A stretch of DNA of 64,000 nt from Gemmatimonadota bacterium (GTDB taxonomy: Bacteria > Gemmatimonadota > Gemmatimonadetes > Gemmatimonadales > Gemmatimonadaceae), in contig JAPLKU010000014.1 of assembly GCA_026387935.1 (NCBI GenBank), forward strand, positions 62,001 to 126,000, given 5' to 3'. Position numbers and translations under genes: made by a program. This document shows positions 42,754-52,122 of the stretch, in pieces. Every line of letters begins with the position of its first letter. The first letter of the stretch is position 1. The notes under the pieces are model-generated. The model did no database searches. It saw only the letters and a list, made by a program, of their open reading frames with translations, and was not told the origin of the DNA.

Positions 42754-45700
42754 TCAGCCGTGCGTCGCGGGAACCAGTGAGATGGTCAACGTCGTTCCTG
42801 CGCCGACAACGCTCTCCACGCCAATTGTTCCGCCCCATCCTTCGATCATGCGACGGCTGATGGCGAGGCCGAGCCCGCTGCCACTCGTGCGTGTTGAGAA
42901 ATGTGGTTCAAACACGCGCGACAGCAGCTCGGCCGCAATGCCGTGTCCGTCGTCGCTCACCGAGACGACCACCTGCCCCTCGCGAACGGCAACGGTCGCG
43001 GAAACGTGGCGCGCGTTCGCGAGCCGCGCGTTTTCGAGGAGGTTCAGGAGCACTTCGCGCAGCTCGGTCGGACGGGCCAGCGCGAGTGCCGGCGCATCAA
43101 TGCCCTTGGCCTCCCACACGACGCCGTCGGCACCAAGCTGCTCGAGCCGGATGACATCACGCACGGATTCCGCCACATCCATCCGCTCGGCTGCGGGCTG
43201 CGTGTCTGGTGCAGCGCCGTAGCGACTGAACGCGCGCGCGATTTCGTCGAGCCGGTCGATTTCTTCCAGCAGCCGGACGGCGTTTTCGTCAAACGCCCGC
43301 CGGAAATCCACGCGTGGATCGTCCTTGGCGCGTTGCAGGTGCTGCACGCCGAGCCGCATCGGCGTCAGCGGATTCTTGATCTCGTGCGCGACCTGGCGCG
43401 CCATCTCACCCCAGGCAAGCACGCGCTGCGCCCGTGCGTCGCGGGCCCGCCCCGCTTCGAGGTCGCGCGCCATCTGTCGGAACGCGTTGAACACCGGCTC
43501 GAACTCCGGTGGCGGATCGCCGGCCAGCCGCGGTTCGCGATCACCGGCGGCGAGCGCCAGCGCACCGGCGCGCAGCTCGCCGATGGGGCGCGAGAAGGTC
43601 TGACCAGCCATGCCGGAGATCCACAGTGCGCCAAGCGCGCCGACCACAGTTGCAAAAAGCACAAAGAAGGTGAGATCGCGGCGCCGCGTATCAAGCGCGA
43701 GTTCCGCCGTGCGGGCCGGCGCCGCAAGCACGAGATTGGCCGCCGTCCCCGTGTCGGACACAACGCGGAAACCGAACCGCATTTGCTGACCGGCCACGTT
43801 CAACTCCGCGGTCGCGAAACCGTCGTCCGTCTGCAACAGGGCCCGCGCCGCCTCACTTGGCAACAATCGGCCGATCGGGGCGAGCGCGTCGAAGAGCGGA
43901 TCGCTGGTCATGATCAGGACGCCATTCGCATACAGAAAGAGCGGCGTGTCGAAGCGGGCAGAGAGTGAATCGAGCCCGCCTTGGGTGGCCGACACGCCGC
44001 GCAGCGTTTCGCGCACGAGCAATCCGCGGGTCTGCGCATCGTCGTCTTGCAATCGTTGGTAGCTCCAGGCGGCAAACGCAAGCGCCGGAACCACAAAGGC
44101 CGCAAAGAGTGAGACCGACAGCCGGGCGCGATAGCTGCGCAGCCAGGTGCGCCCGTGTTCCCGGGCCCAGCGCAAGGCGCCGCCATCGGCCACCACCAGC
44201 ATGAGCCAGAGGAACCCGACCACGGCAAGATTGATGCACACAATCAGGCCGCCGCGCGTGGCCAGCGCGCTGTAGCCGGTGAGTGGCACGCGGGCATGGA
44301 CGTGGAGCACGCCGCCGCCCGTCGTCGGCAGGAACCAGTCGCCGTGCAATTCATCGGCGCGCGGTCGCGTCCACTGCGCCGTTGTGGAGATGTATTGTGA
44401 CATGCCGGCCGCCGCCGGCTGCAGCGTGTACGGCGCGATGCCCCCTTCGTCGCGCGGACGACCGAGCCCGGTGATCGTGGGAAATGGATCCGCCGTCACC
44501 AACCGCGTGCGTTGCGCGACCACCACCGTCGTCACCGACCGGTCGGCGTGCGGAATCGCGAGCACCGTGAGCATGCCGGCTTCCGCCGGTACATGGGTAA
44601 GCGTTGGCCGCATCGCGACGGCCGCTTCACGCGCGAAATACTCCACGCCGCGGGCAGTCCCCGGGCCAATCCCGACCCGCAGGTCGGCCATGACCGCGCC
44701 GCGCGGACTCCACGACGTGATGTCCACTGGAAAATCACTGCTCGCCAGATCAGACCCGGCATAGCGGGCGAGCAACTCCACCCGCGTCCGCGGTGCCGTC
44801 AGCGAGTCGAGGTGGCTCGGGAATCGTCGCACCAATGCACTCGCGCTCGAGTCGGCCCGCGTGAGGGCAGCAACATCCTGATCGGCCAGCAGCACCCGCG
44901 CCTTGACCGTCTCGCTCCAGACGAGCGTGGTCGCGCCGAACGCCGCCACCGTTGCGGCCGCCCAGAGCGATGTCGGTGCGCGCCGCGCCAGCGCGATGGC
45001 GACAATCGCCGCGGCCCAGAACAAGGTGTACCACTGCGGGAGCCCACCGCGCGCCTCGACGACAAACGGCGCGACCGCCGTCGCGGCTGCCGCGAGCAGC
45101 GGTGCCACCCAGGACGGAAGCCCTCGACGTTCGCCAAGGGCGGCTTCGCCGGCGGCGATCCCAGCGAAGAGCACGACGACCGCAATCAGGAACACGCCCG
45201 TTTCCCATGCGAGCCAGAGGACGACCGACGCCCCGTTGGCCGGGAACCGGATCCCGCGCGACATCGTGCTCAACAGGAACGGACCGAGCATGGCAACCGT
45301 GGCAATGACAATCGCGGCCCGCCAGCGCGCACGCGGGAAGAGCCGCGCCCGCTCCGTTGCCAGCACGCCGACGAGCACCGTGGCCGCCGCGAGCGCGAGC
45401 GCGCCAATGCTGGCCGTGAGCGGTCCACCGGCACCGACAAAGAAGAACGACGGGTTGAAGAGCGATGAGCGATTGGAGAGTGCCGCGAGTGGGACGAGCG
45501 CGACGAAGGTGAGCGTCACGCCTAGCGCGCCATACCGTTCGGCCAACCGGCCCGTTCGCCACGTAGCGCCCAGGAAGAGCAGCAGCGCCAGCCCAAGCGT
45601 CGCGATGCCGCGCTCCCGTCCGCCCTCCGCCATCCGCTGGCGCAGTTCCGGTGTGCCGAGCGCAATCGCCTGCACGGAGAGAACAGGAACGCCGGCCAGA

Positions 45701-46410
45701 TTCACCACGGCGCCCGAATCGCCAGCGGCAGCGGGGCCACGATAGGCGAAACCCGCCACGTCATAACTAGACGCCATCGGTTCATCCAATGCCTCGGTCA
45801 GCGCCTGCGCCGGCGGCTCCGCATGAATCAGCGTCGCCGCGATGGCGCGGTCGCCCCCGCGTCCGGCGATGGCGTAGAGAATCAGGTAGAAGTCGCTGGC
45901 CACCACGCCGACAGGACCGGGGAGCGAATCCACCGGCGCGAGGTAGTGGCCGGACCATGCGACGAGCGCGCCACCACGCGTCAGCGCCACCGATCGTGCC
46001 CGCTCGCTCCCACGCATCCGGTCGAGCGCTGCGAATGCCGTGACGGCATCGGCGGGCGCGTCGAGCGCATTGACGGCGAGCGAGCGGAGGCGGTCGGCTT
46101 CCTCGCCAAGCCGCGCAGCGATGGCCGACGTCGCCAAAGCGGCTTTCGCCCCCCCTTCCGCGGCAGCGTTCGCCGCAAAACGCGACTCACGCCGGGCGTT
46201 GTTGGCCTCGAGGAGGACGAACGCGAGCAGCACAGCGGCGCAACCTGAGGCCGCCGGGGACGGACGAAGCTTCCAGGTGGCAGCCGCCGTCGCAATTACT
46301 GCGACCGCCGTAGCCACGAGCAGCGCTCCGGAGTCCGTACGCAGCCAGCCGGCGCCAGAGAGAAGCGCCGCCGCCGCCACCGCCCACCACCCGCTCCGGG
46401 ATCGCCGCAC
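42754..46410 (-). CDS. Large NtrY-like membrane histidine kinase
   Basis: A 1218-residue sensor kinase. Residues 1-70 hold three membrane helices; an external domain, then about eight more helices (roughly 270-520), a second external domain and two final helices (near 720-760 and 890-910) precede HAMP, DHp and HATPase domains. The phospho-acceptor is H1009 in WGEMARQVAHEIKNPLTPMRLG, the wording of NtrY-type kinases; ATPase boxes NLLENARLAN, SDDGHGI and TSGSGLGLAI are intact. No receiver partner adjoins; the NtrX-like regulator at 11533 is a candidate. GTG 46410 is chosen because TATAAT ends 6 bases upstream; it is about 12 codons inside the longest open frame. Confidence 0.88.
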   Translation of the reverse strand: MRRSRSGWWAVAAAALLSGAGWLRTDSGALLVATAVAVIATAAATWKLRPSPAASGCAAVLLAFVLLEANNARRESRFAANAAAEGGAKAALATSAIAARLGEEADRLRSLAVNALDAPADAVTAFAALDRMRGSERARSVALTRGGALVAWSGHYLAPVDSLPGPVGVVASDFYLILYAIAGRGGDRAIAATLIHAEPPAQALTEALDEPMASSYDVAGFAYRGPAAAGDSGAVVNLAGVPVLSVQAIALGTPELRQRMAEGGRERGIATLGLALLLFLGATWRTGRLAERYGALGVTLTFVALVPLAALSNRSSLFNPSFFFVGAGGPLTASIGALALAAATVLVGVLATERARLFPRARWRAAIVIATVAMLGPFLLSTMSRGIRFPANGASVVLWLAWETGVFLIAVVVLFAGIAAGEAALGERRGLPSWVAPLLAAAATAVAPFVVEARGGLPQWYTLFWAAAIVAIALARRAPTSLWAAATVAAFGATTLVWSETVKARVLLADQDVAALTRADSSASALVRRFPSHLDSLTAPRTRVELLARYAGSDLASSDFPVDITSWSPRGAVMADLRVGIGPGTARGVEYFAREAAVAMRPTLTHVPAEAGMLTVLAIPHADRSVTTVVVAQRTRLVTADPFPTITGLGRPRDEGGIAPYTLQPAAAGMSQYISTTAQWTRPRADELHGDWFLPTTGGGVLHVHARVPLTGYSALATRGGLIVCINLAVVGFLWLMLVVADGGALRWAREHGRTWLRSYRARLSVSLFAAFVVPALAFAAWSYQRLQDDDAQTRGLLVRETLRGVSATQGGLDSLSARFDTPLFLYANGVLIMTSDPLFDALAPIGRLLPSEAARALLQTDDGFATAELNVAGQQMRFGFRVVSDTGTAANLVLAAPARTAELALDTRRRDLTFFVLFATVVGALGALWISGMAGQTFSRPIGELRAGALALAAGDREPRLAGDPPPEFEPVFNAFRQMARDLEAGRARDARAQRVLAWGEMARQVAHEIKNPLTPMRLGVQHLQRAKDDPRVDFRRAFDENAVRLLEEIDRLDEIARAFSRYGAAPDTQPAAERMDVAESVRDVIRLEQLGADGVVWEAKGIDAPALALARPTELREVLLNLLENARLANARHVSATVAVREGQVVVSVSDDGHGIAAELLSRVFEPHFSTRTSGSGLGLAISRRMIEGWGGTIGVESVVGAGTTLTISLVPATHG

Positions 46411-46422
46411 GAGCGGATTATA
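46411..46422 (-). promoter_or_regulatory. Candidate leaderless promoter of the histidine kinase (-10 TATAAT)
   Basis: A perfect TATAAT on the minus strand (46422-46417) is followed by six bases and GTG at 46410. The more upstream GTG at 46446 would lie in front of this box. No ribosome binding site is visible. It is divergent from the promoter at 46451-46456. Confidence 0.5.
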
Positions 46423-46450
46423 CCCACGACAGCACCGGCTGGGCACGGGC

Positions 46451-46462
46451 TATCTTTCGTCG
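46451..46462 (+). promoter_or_regulatory. Candidate leaderless promoter (-10 TATCTT) of the secreted protein gene
   Basis: TATCTT at 46451-46456, six bases, then the ATG at 46463. It is separated by 28 bases from the divergent TATAAT of the histidine kinase gene, so the two promoters overlap in their upstream parts and may be co-regulated. Confidence 0.5.
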
Positions 46463-47134
46463 ATGTTCCGGAAAAGGTATCTGGCAGCCCTGTGCGTCCT
46501 CTGCGCCGCGTCCGCGGCCGGGGCGCAAGTCCTCTCGCTCGACGAAGGGAGCTTCACGCTCTACCGCGACGGCGAGCGGATTGGGCGTGAAGATTTCTCA
46601 ATTCGGTCCGCCCCGGGATCCGAGGGGCGGGTGCTCGTGGCACAGGCTACGCAGGCCATTGGCTCGCGGCGAACCGCACCTGGATTGAACGCTGACACGA
46701 GCGGGTTTCCGGTGCGGTACCAGCGTGAGGTCCGCGATAGCGGCCAGCTCACCGAGTCCTACAGTGGGCAAGCCTCCCGCGATCGGTACTCGTCGCGCCT
46801 GATCCACTCGGACGGGGAATCGGCGCGAGAATTCCGGCTCCCGGCGGGCACCGTTGCCGCTGACGACGACATCGTTCACCAGCTCTGGTTCATCGCTCGG
46901 CGCGGGGCCGGTGCCACGGTACCGGTCCTCTCGCCACGACGAAACGTTGTGGAGTCGGTGCGTGTCGAACTGGTCGGGCAGGAGCGCCTGAACATCGACC
47001 TGCGACAGTTCGAGACCACCCGGCTGCTGCTGCGGACCGCCGGTGGAGTGATCCGCGAAGTCTGGCTCGGCCGCGACGGCAGGATCCTCAAAGTCGCGAT
47101 TCCGGCCCTCCAACTGGTGGCAATTCGCGACTGA
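46463..47134 (+). CDS. Hypothetical secreted protein
   Basis: A 223-residue protein with a signal peptide (MFRKRYLAALCVLCAASAAG-A-Q). The mature part is beta-rich, with the motif FTLYRDGERIGREDFSIRSAPG near its start and EVWLGRDGRILKVAIP near its end, like proteins that handle lipids or lipoproteins in the periplasm, but I do not recognise the family. It is expressed divergently from the histidine kinase and lies 106 bases before the export cluster. It may belong to either. Its mRNA seems leaderless. Confidence 0.65.
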   Translation: MFRKRYLAALCVLCAASAAGAQVLSLDEGSFTLYRDGERIGREDFSIRSAPGSEGRVLVAQATQAIGSRRTAPGLNADTSGFPVRYQREVRDSGQLTESYSGQASRDRYSSRLIHSDGESAREFRLPAGTVAADDDIVHQLWFIARRGAGATVPVLSPRRNVVESVRVELVGQERLNIDLRQFETTRLLLRTAGGVIREVWLGRDGRILKVAIPALQLVAIRD

Positions 47135-47240
47135 CTTTGGCCCCCGTGCAGCGCCGTTTTGTGCACAGCTGCTCTACTGAAACCAACCTGGCCTCCCGTC
47201 CGTAAGGGTTGCCGAACGCCTCCTTTAGGAACCGAACTCG

Positions 47241-48722
47241 ATGCGCCTGCTGAAGTTGTCCCTCCTCTCCTTTGCTCTTATCGGACCGCTGGGCTCAGCC
47301 GTGGCCCAGAGCCCGTCCGTCCCGACCTCGCTCACGCTCGAGGAAGCAATTCGCCTCGCAAAGCAATACAACCCCGGCTACCAGCTTTCGCTGAATAGCC
47401 GTCGGCGAGCTGGGCACGCCGTCCGGAACGCCTATGGCGCTTTCCTGCCGACCGCGAGCACGAACACCTCGTTTGGCTATCGTCAGGGCAAGCCGCAGAT
47501 CTTCAACGGCGTCGCGTTCGGTGCCAACTCCGACCTGCTCTCTTCGTCCTGGGGCCTCAGCTTCCAGGCCAGCCTGAGCGCGAACAGCTTTGCCAACCTG
47601 CGCCGGTCGCAGGCGAATGAAGACGCGTCGTCCAGCGACGTTGCGGCCGTTGAGCAGGCCCTCGTGTCAGGTGTTTCGCAGCAATACCTCTTTGTACTGC
47701 AAACGCAGGCACGTGCTGCCGTCCAGGACTCGCTGATTACCTCCAACCAGCTGCAGCTCGAGCTCGCCCGCGCCAAGGCCGGTGTCGGCTCGGCCACGTC
47801 ACTCGACGTACTTCGCGCAGAGGTCGCACTGGGGACGGGGCAGGTTGCCTCGCTCCGAGCCCACAATCTGGCCGACGTGGCCATGCTGCAGCTCTTCCAG
47901 CAACTCGGCGTCGACAAGCCGGACAACGTCGCCCTGACCTCAAAGTTCGAGGTCACCGAGCCGAAGCTGACGGTCGCCTCGCTGCTCCAGATGGCGACGG
48001 ATGCGAATCCGACGCTCAAGGCGCTCAAGTACCGCGCCTCCGCAGCGAACGCGACCTACCGGTCGTCGCAGGGCGCCTACCTGCCCTCGGTGTTCGCCAG
48101 CGCCTCGTTTGGCGGAACGTCGCAGAAGTACAAGGACGGCGAGTATCTCGTAAACCAGGGCAAGGCGCAGATCGCCGGCAGCCGCGCCAGCTGCTTCACC
48201 ACCGACTCGCTTCGCCGTGGCGCCGGCATGCCCGGCATTACCGCCGCGTGCAGCTCGATCGCCTTCACGGACGCGCAGGCCAACGCGCTGCGCGACCAGA
48301 ACGAACAGTTCCCGCTCAAGTTCACGTCCAACCCGTACAACCTCTCGCTCGGCCTGTCGCTGGCACTCTTCGACGGCTTCAACCGCGAGACGAATCTGCA
48401 GGACGCCGCCGCGGGCGAAGTGGACGCGCGCTACAACATCCGCTCGCAAGAGCTGAAGCTCACCGCCGACATCACGTCGGCGTGGACAACCCTCACGGTC
48501 GGCTACCGCGCCTTCCGGTTGCAGGAACAGAACGCCCAGGCCGCGCGCAACGCGCTGCAGCTGGCACAGGAGCGCTACCGCGTCGGGCTCAACAGTCTGG
48601 TCGATTTGCAGCAGGCGCGTTCCGACTTCGAATCGGCTGAGACCAGTCGCATCGATGCGCTGTACGAATTCCACCGGTCGTTCGCAGCGCTCGAAGGCGC
48701 CGTCGGCCGTCCCCTCCGCTAA
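47241..48722 (+). CDS. TolC family outer-membrane efflux protein
   Basis: A 493-residue TolC-like protein with a signal peptide ending A-V-A-Q. Two repeats of the outer-membrane efflux domain are visible: SLTLEEAIRLAKQYNPGY with long helices (VAAVEQALVSGVSQQYLFVLQTQ), and SLLQMATDANPTLKALKYRA with NPYNLSLGLSLALFDGFNRE and ERYRVGLNSLVDLQQARSDF. TolC trimers form the outer-membrane channel of tripartite export. It is the first gene of a seven-gene cluster with adaptor, ATPase and four permeases. TTTAGGA precedes the ATG. Confidence 0.93.
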   Translation: MRLLKLSLLSFALIGPLGSAVAQSPSVPTSLTLEEAIRLAKQYNPGYQLSLNSRRRAGHAVRNAYGAFLPTASTNTSFGYRQGKPQIFNGVAFGANSDLLSSSWGLSFQASLSANSFANLRRSQANEDASSSDVAAVEQALVSGVSQQYLFVLQTQARAAVQDSLITSNQLQLELARAKAGVGSATSLDVLRAEVALGTGQVASLRAHNLADVAMLQLFQQLGVDKPDNVALTSKFEVTEPKLTVASLLQMATDANPTLKALKYRASAANATYRSSQGAYLPSVFASASFGGTSQKYKDGEYLVNQGKAQIAGSRASCFTTDSLRRGAGMPGITAACSSIAFTDAQANALRDQNEQFPLKFTSNPYNLSLGLSLALFDGFNRETNLQDAAAGEVDARYNIRSQELKLTADITSAWTTLTVGYRAFRLQEQNAQAARNALQLAQERYRVGLNSLVDLQQARSDFESAETSRIDALYEFHRSFAALEGAVGRPLR

Positions 48723-48736
48723 CTGAGATTGTAGCC

Positions 48737-50026
48737 ATGAGCAAGAACGTCAAACTTGGCATATTCGCCGTCGTCGTCGTTGGCGCCGGCGTCGTCGGCG
48801 TCCTCGCCGCGAAGAAGAACAGCAACAAGGCCACGGAAGTCCGTATGGAGACGGTCGAGAAGCGCGACCTCGTCGCCTCGGTCACGGCCAGCGGCCAGGT
48901 GCGGGCCCAGACGAAGGTTGACGTTGCCGCCGACATCACGGGCCGCATCACCCGGCTCGCCGTGAAGGAAGGCGACAACGTGACCAAGGGTCAGCTGCTG
49001 CTGCAGATTGATCCACAGGAGTTCGAGGCCGCGCTGCAGCGTTCGGAAGCGCAGCTGGCCAACACCAAGGCATCGGCGGCGCAGTCGGCGGCAAACCTCC
49101 AGCAGGCGGAAAACAGCTTCCGTCGCTCACAGGACATCCGCAAGAGCAACCCGAACCTGGTTTCGGGCGAGCAGCTCGAGCAGCTGCAGACCGCCGTGGA
49201 CGTCAACAAGGCGCTGGTGGATGCATCGCGGCACAACGTCGAGCAGGCCGAGGCCGGCGTGAAAGACGCACGAGTCCGGCTCGCCAAGACGACGCTCTAC
49301 GCCGAAATGGCCGGGCGAATCACGCGCCTCGTTGTTGAGCAGGGCGAAACGGCGATCCAGGGCACCATGAACCGCGACGCCGCGACGCTGCTGACCATCT
49401 CGGACATGAGTACGCTCGAAACCAAGGTGAAGGTTGACGAGACGGATGTCTCGCGGATCAAGATTGGAGACTCCACCGTCGTGCAGCTCGATGCGTTTCC
49501 GGACACCACGTTCAATGGCCGGGTCGTCAAGATCTCGAACAGCTCGGTGCGCGGCGCCTCGGCGAGCACCTCCGACCAGGCCATCGACTACGAAGTCACG
49601 ATCCGTCTGATCAATCCGCCCAAGGACACTAAGCCGGATTTCTCGGCCACCGCCAAGATCATCACGGACTCGCGCACCAGCGTACTGTCGATTCCGATCA
49701 TCGCGCTCACCGTCCGTGAGAACGAGGAACTGAAGAACGGAGACACGGCCACGGTGCCCGGAAAAGCCGCGCCCCAAAAGCAGGTAGGCCGCAAGGACGT
49801 CGAAGGCGTTTTCGTGGTTGGGGCGGACAACAAAGTGACCTTCAAGCCCGTAAAGGTTGGGATCGCAGGGGAGAAGTACTTTGAGGTACTTTCAGGGCTG
49901 ACGGGAACCGAAAAAATCGTCGGTGGCACCTACCAGGCGATTCGTGAACTCAAGGACGGCACCATGGTTCGCGAAGCGGTCGCACCGAAGCCCGCCGCCA
50001 ACACCACCAAAAAGGCCGGGAGCTAA
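48737..50026 (+). CDS. HlyD/MacA-type periplasmic adaptor
   Basis: A 429-residue membrane-fusion protein. One N-terminal helix (about residues 7-24) anchors it. The two halves of the lipoyl domain are VDVAADITGRITRLAVKEGDNVTKGQLLLQIDP and AEMAGRITRLVVEQGETAIQG, around a coiled-coil hairpin rich in Ala, Gln and Glu (about 97-175). Beta-barrel and membrane-proximal domains follow (KVDETDVSRIKIGDSTVVQLDAFP). It links the MacB-type permease to TolC. It starts 14 bases after tolC and stops 6 bases before the ATPase gene. Confidence 0.93.
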   Translation: MSKNVKLGIFAVVVVGAGVVGVLAAKKNSNKATEVRMETVEKRDLVASVTASGQVRAQTKVDVAADITGRITRLAVKEGDNVTKGQLLLQIDPQEFEAALQRSEAQLANTKASAAQSAANLQQAENSFRRSQDIRKSNPNLVSGEQLEQLQTAVDVNKALVDASRHNVEQAEAGVKDARVRLAKTTLYAEMAGRITRLVVEQGETAIQGTMNRDAATLLTISDMSTLETKVKVDETDVSRIKIGDSTVVQLDAFPDTTFNGRVVKISNSSVRGASASTSDQAIDYEVTIRLINPPKDTKPDFSATAKIITDSRTSVLSIPIIALTVRENEELKNGDTATVPGKAAPQKQVGRKDVEGVFVVGADNKVTFKPVKVGIAGEKYFEVLSGLTGTEKIVGGTYQAIRELKDGTMVREAVAPKPAANTTKKAGS

Positions 50027-50032
50027 ACCATC

Positions 50033-50836
50033 ATGAGCAACAACACCGAAGAAGCACCACTTTCGACGACCGCCGAACGTCACGCCGTCGTCGGCGCAGC
50101 CGGCACCGCGCCCGGCAAGGACTGGGTCATCGTCACGCGCGAAATCAAGCGTGAGTATGACATGGGCGGCGAAATCGTCCGCGCGCTGCGCGGCGTGAAC
50201 CTCGCCGTGCGCCGCAACGAATACGTCGCCATCATGGGCCCGTCAGGCTCAGGCAAGTCGACGCTGATGAACCTCATCGGCTGCCTCGACACGCCCAACG
50301 CCGGCGAATACTGGCTCAACGGTCAGATGGTCTCGACCATGAAGGACGATGACCTCGCTCGCGTGCGCAACAAGGAAATCGGGTTCGTCTTCCAGACGTT
50401 CAACCTCCTGCCCCGCGCTTCGGCGCTCCACAACGTCGAGCTGCCGCTCGTGTACGCCGGCATTTCGTCGGGCGAGCGCAAGCAGCGCGCGAATGAAGCC
50501 CTGGAGGCCGTCGGCCTTGGCAACCGCGTGCATCACCGCCCGAACGAACTCTCCGGCGGCCAGCGCCAGCGTGTGGCGATTGCCCGCGCCCTCGTGAACC
50601 GTCCGTCCATCCTGCTCGCCGACGAACCCACCGGCAACCTCGATTCCTCGACGTCCGAGGAAATCATGAAGGTGTTCGAGTCGCTCGCCGAATCCGGCCA
50701 GACGGTCATCATGGTCACGCACGAACCCGACATCGCCGCGCACGCGCGCCGCGTTGTCGTGCTTCGCGACGGCCTGATTGCCAGCGATGATCGTCGTGAA
50801 AAGTTCGCCGAAAAGCTTGGTGGCGGCGCGCACTAG
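50033..50836 (+). CDS. MacB-type ABC transporter ATPase
   Basis: A 267-residue ATP-binding subunit. After an N-terminal extension of about 30 residues, the domain has Walker [11 protein letters not shown]-loop [10 protein letters not shown], signature [15 protein letters not shown], Walker [13 protein letters not shown] and the H-loop VTHEPDIA. The LolD/MacB subfamily motif [20 protein letters not shown] is clear. It lacks a membrane domain, so it is the separate-ATPase form, and the four permeases downstream must share it or a homologue. It is the only ATPase in the cluster. Confidence 0.95.
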   Translation: MSNNTEEAPLSTTAERHAVVGAAGTAPGKDWVIVTREIKREYDMGGEIVRALRGVNLAVRRNEYVAIMGPSGSGKSTLMNLIGCLDTPNAGEYWLNGQMVSTMKDDDLARVRNKEIGFVFQTFNLLPRASALHNVELPLVYAGISSGERKQRANEALEAVGLGNRVHHRPNELSGGQRQRVAIARALVNRPSILLADEPTGNLDSSTSEEIMKVFESLAESGQTVIMVTHEPDIAAHARRVVVLRDGLIASDDRREKFAEKLGGGAH

Positions 50837-50876
50837 CGTTCACTCGCGCACCTCTCCCCGTCAGCAACTCACCCTC

Positions 50877-52121
50877 GTGCCGTTTTTCGAAGCCGTTCGC
50901 CTCGCGCTGGCCACCATCCGCGTGCAGAAGCTCAAGAGCTTCTTCACGGCGCTTGGTGTCTGCATCGGCGTCATGTTCCTCATTGCCGTCGTCTCGATCG
51001 TCGACGGTATGGGCCGCTACATGGAGAACGACCTCGTCGGCAAACTCATTGCTCTGAACTCATTCGAGCTCCGGAGCCGGCCGAACATCAACATTGGCGA
51101 CGTGGACCGGGCGACCGGGCTCGAGTACGCGCGCCGGCCGCGCATTCTGGAGTCGGACGTCCCCGCCGTCGCCGCCGCCCTGCCCGAAGGCACGCTCTGG
51201 TCAATGTCGTCCGACGCCGGGCTCAAGGTGGAGTCGCCGTACTCGCGGCCGCGTTCGGCGTCGATCACGGCGATGGACGGCGACTATTTCCAGATCAAGA
51301 AGATGGGCGTCACCAGCGGACGGCTCTTTACGCCTGGTGAAATGACGTCAGGCGCCAGCGTCGTCGTCCTTGGCCCGGACCTTGTGGCGCGCCTCTTCCC
51401 CACGGTTGATGCGCTCGGCCGCCAGGTCAAGATTGGCGGCAAACTCTATACCGTCGTCGGGATCGGCGAGTCCCTCGGCAGTGCCTTTGGCATGTCGTTC
51501 GACAACTACGTGTACGCGCCATTCCGTTCGCCGATTCACCGCCTGCTCAATCGCGAGGCCCACGCGATCGACGTGATGGCCATTCAGGCGCCGACGCCGG
51601 AAGCGCTCACGGACGTGCAAGAAAAGGTTCGCGCCGTGATGCGCGCGCGCCACCAACTCCGCCCATCCCAGAAGGACAACTTCTCACTTCAGACGGCCGA
51701 CACGGCGCTGGATTTTTGGAATAAAATCAAGCAGTACCTCGTCCTCGCCGGCATCGCCCTGCCGGCCGTGGGACTCGTGGTTGGGGCGATCGTGATCATG
51801 AACATCAGGTTGGTTGCCGTCGCCGAACGCACGCACGAAATCGGGATCCGCAAGGCGCTTGGCGCCAAGCGGCGCGACATTCTGGCGCAGTTCATGATCG
51901 AGGCTTCCACGCTGAGCACCTTTGGCGCGATCCTCGGCATCGCGGCCGGCGCAGCGCTCGCGTTCATCATCCGCACGACCACGCCGATGCCGACCTACGT
52001 CGCGCCCTGGTCCATTGTGGTCGGCGTGCTCATCGGCGCCGGTGTCGGCATCATCTCCGGTGTGTATCCGGCGAGCCGCGCGTCCTTGCTCGACCCCGTC
52101 GCTGCCTTAAGACAGGAATAG
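50877..52121 (+). CDS. MacB-type permease, type A (first copy)
   Basis: A 414-residue permease: one N-terminal helix with VQKLKSFFTALGVCIGVMFL, a large periplasmic MacB core domain, then three C-terminal helices (FtsX domain) with EIGIRKALGAKRRDILAQFM between. It shares the stretches ARRPRI, LRPSQKDNF, DFWNKI and VGAIVIMNI with the permease at 53422, which makes these two one type. GTG 50877 gives the family N-terminus (MPFFEAVRLALATIRVQKL). The cargo is unknown. MacB-type mechanotransmission exporters secrete toxins, antibiotics or lipoproteins. Confidence 0.9.
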   Translation: MPFFEAVRLALATIRVQKLKSFFTALGVCIGVMFLIAVVSIVDGMGRYMENDLVGKLIALNSFELRSRPNINIGDVDRATGLEYARRPRILESDVPAVAAALPEGTLWSMSSDAGLKVESPYSRPRSASITAMDGDYFQIKKMGVTSGRLFTPGEMTSGASVVVLGPDLVARLFPTVDALGRQVKIGGKLYTVVGIGESLGSAFGMSFDNYVYAPFRSPIHRLLNREAHAIDVMAIQAPTPEALTDVQEKVRAVMRARHQLRPSQKDNFSLQTADTALDFWNKIKQYLVLAGIALPAVGLVVGAIVIMNIRLVAVAERTHEIGIRKALGAKRRDILAQFMIEASTLSTFGAILGIAAGAALAFIIRTTTPMPTYVAPWSIVVGVLIGAGVGIISGVYPASRASLLDPVAALRQE

Positions 52122-52122
52122 C

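Noticed and set aside
42901-43968. 355-codon plus-strand frame opposite the histidine kinase
   Set aside because: Arg/His/Gly-rich antisense shadow of the conserved kinase domains.
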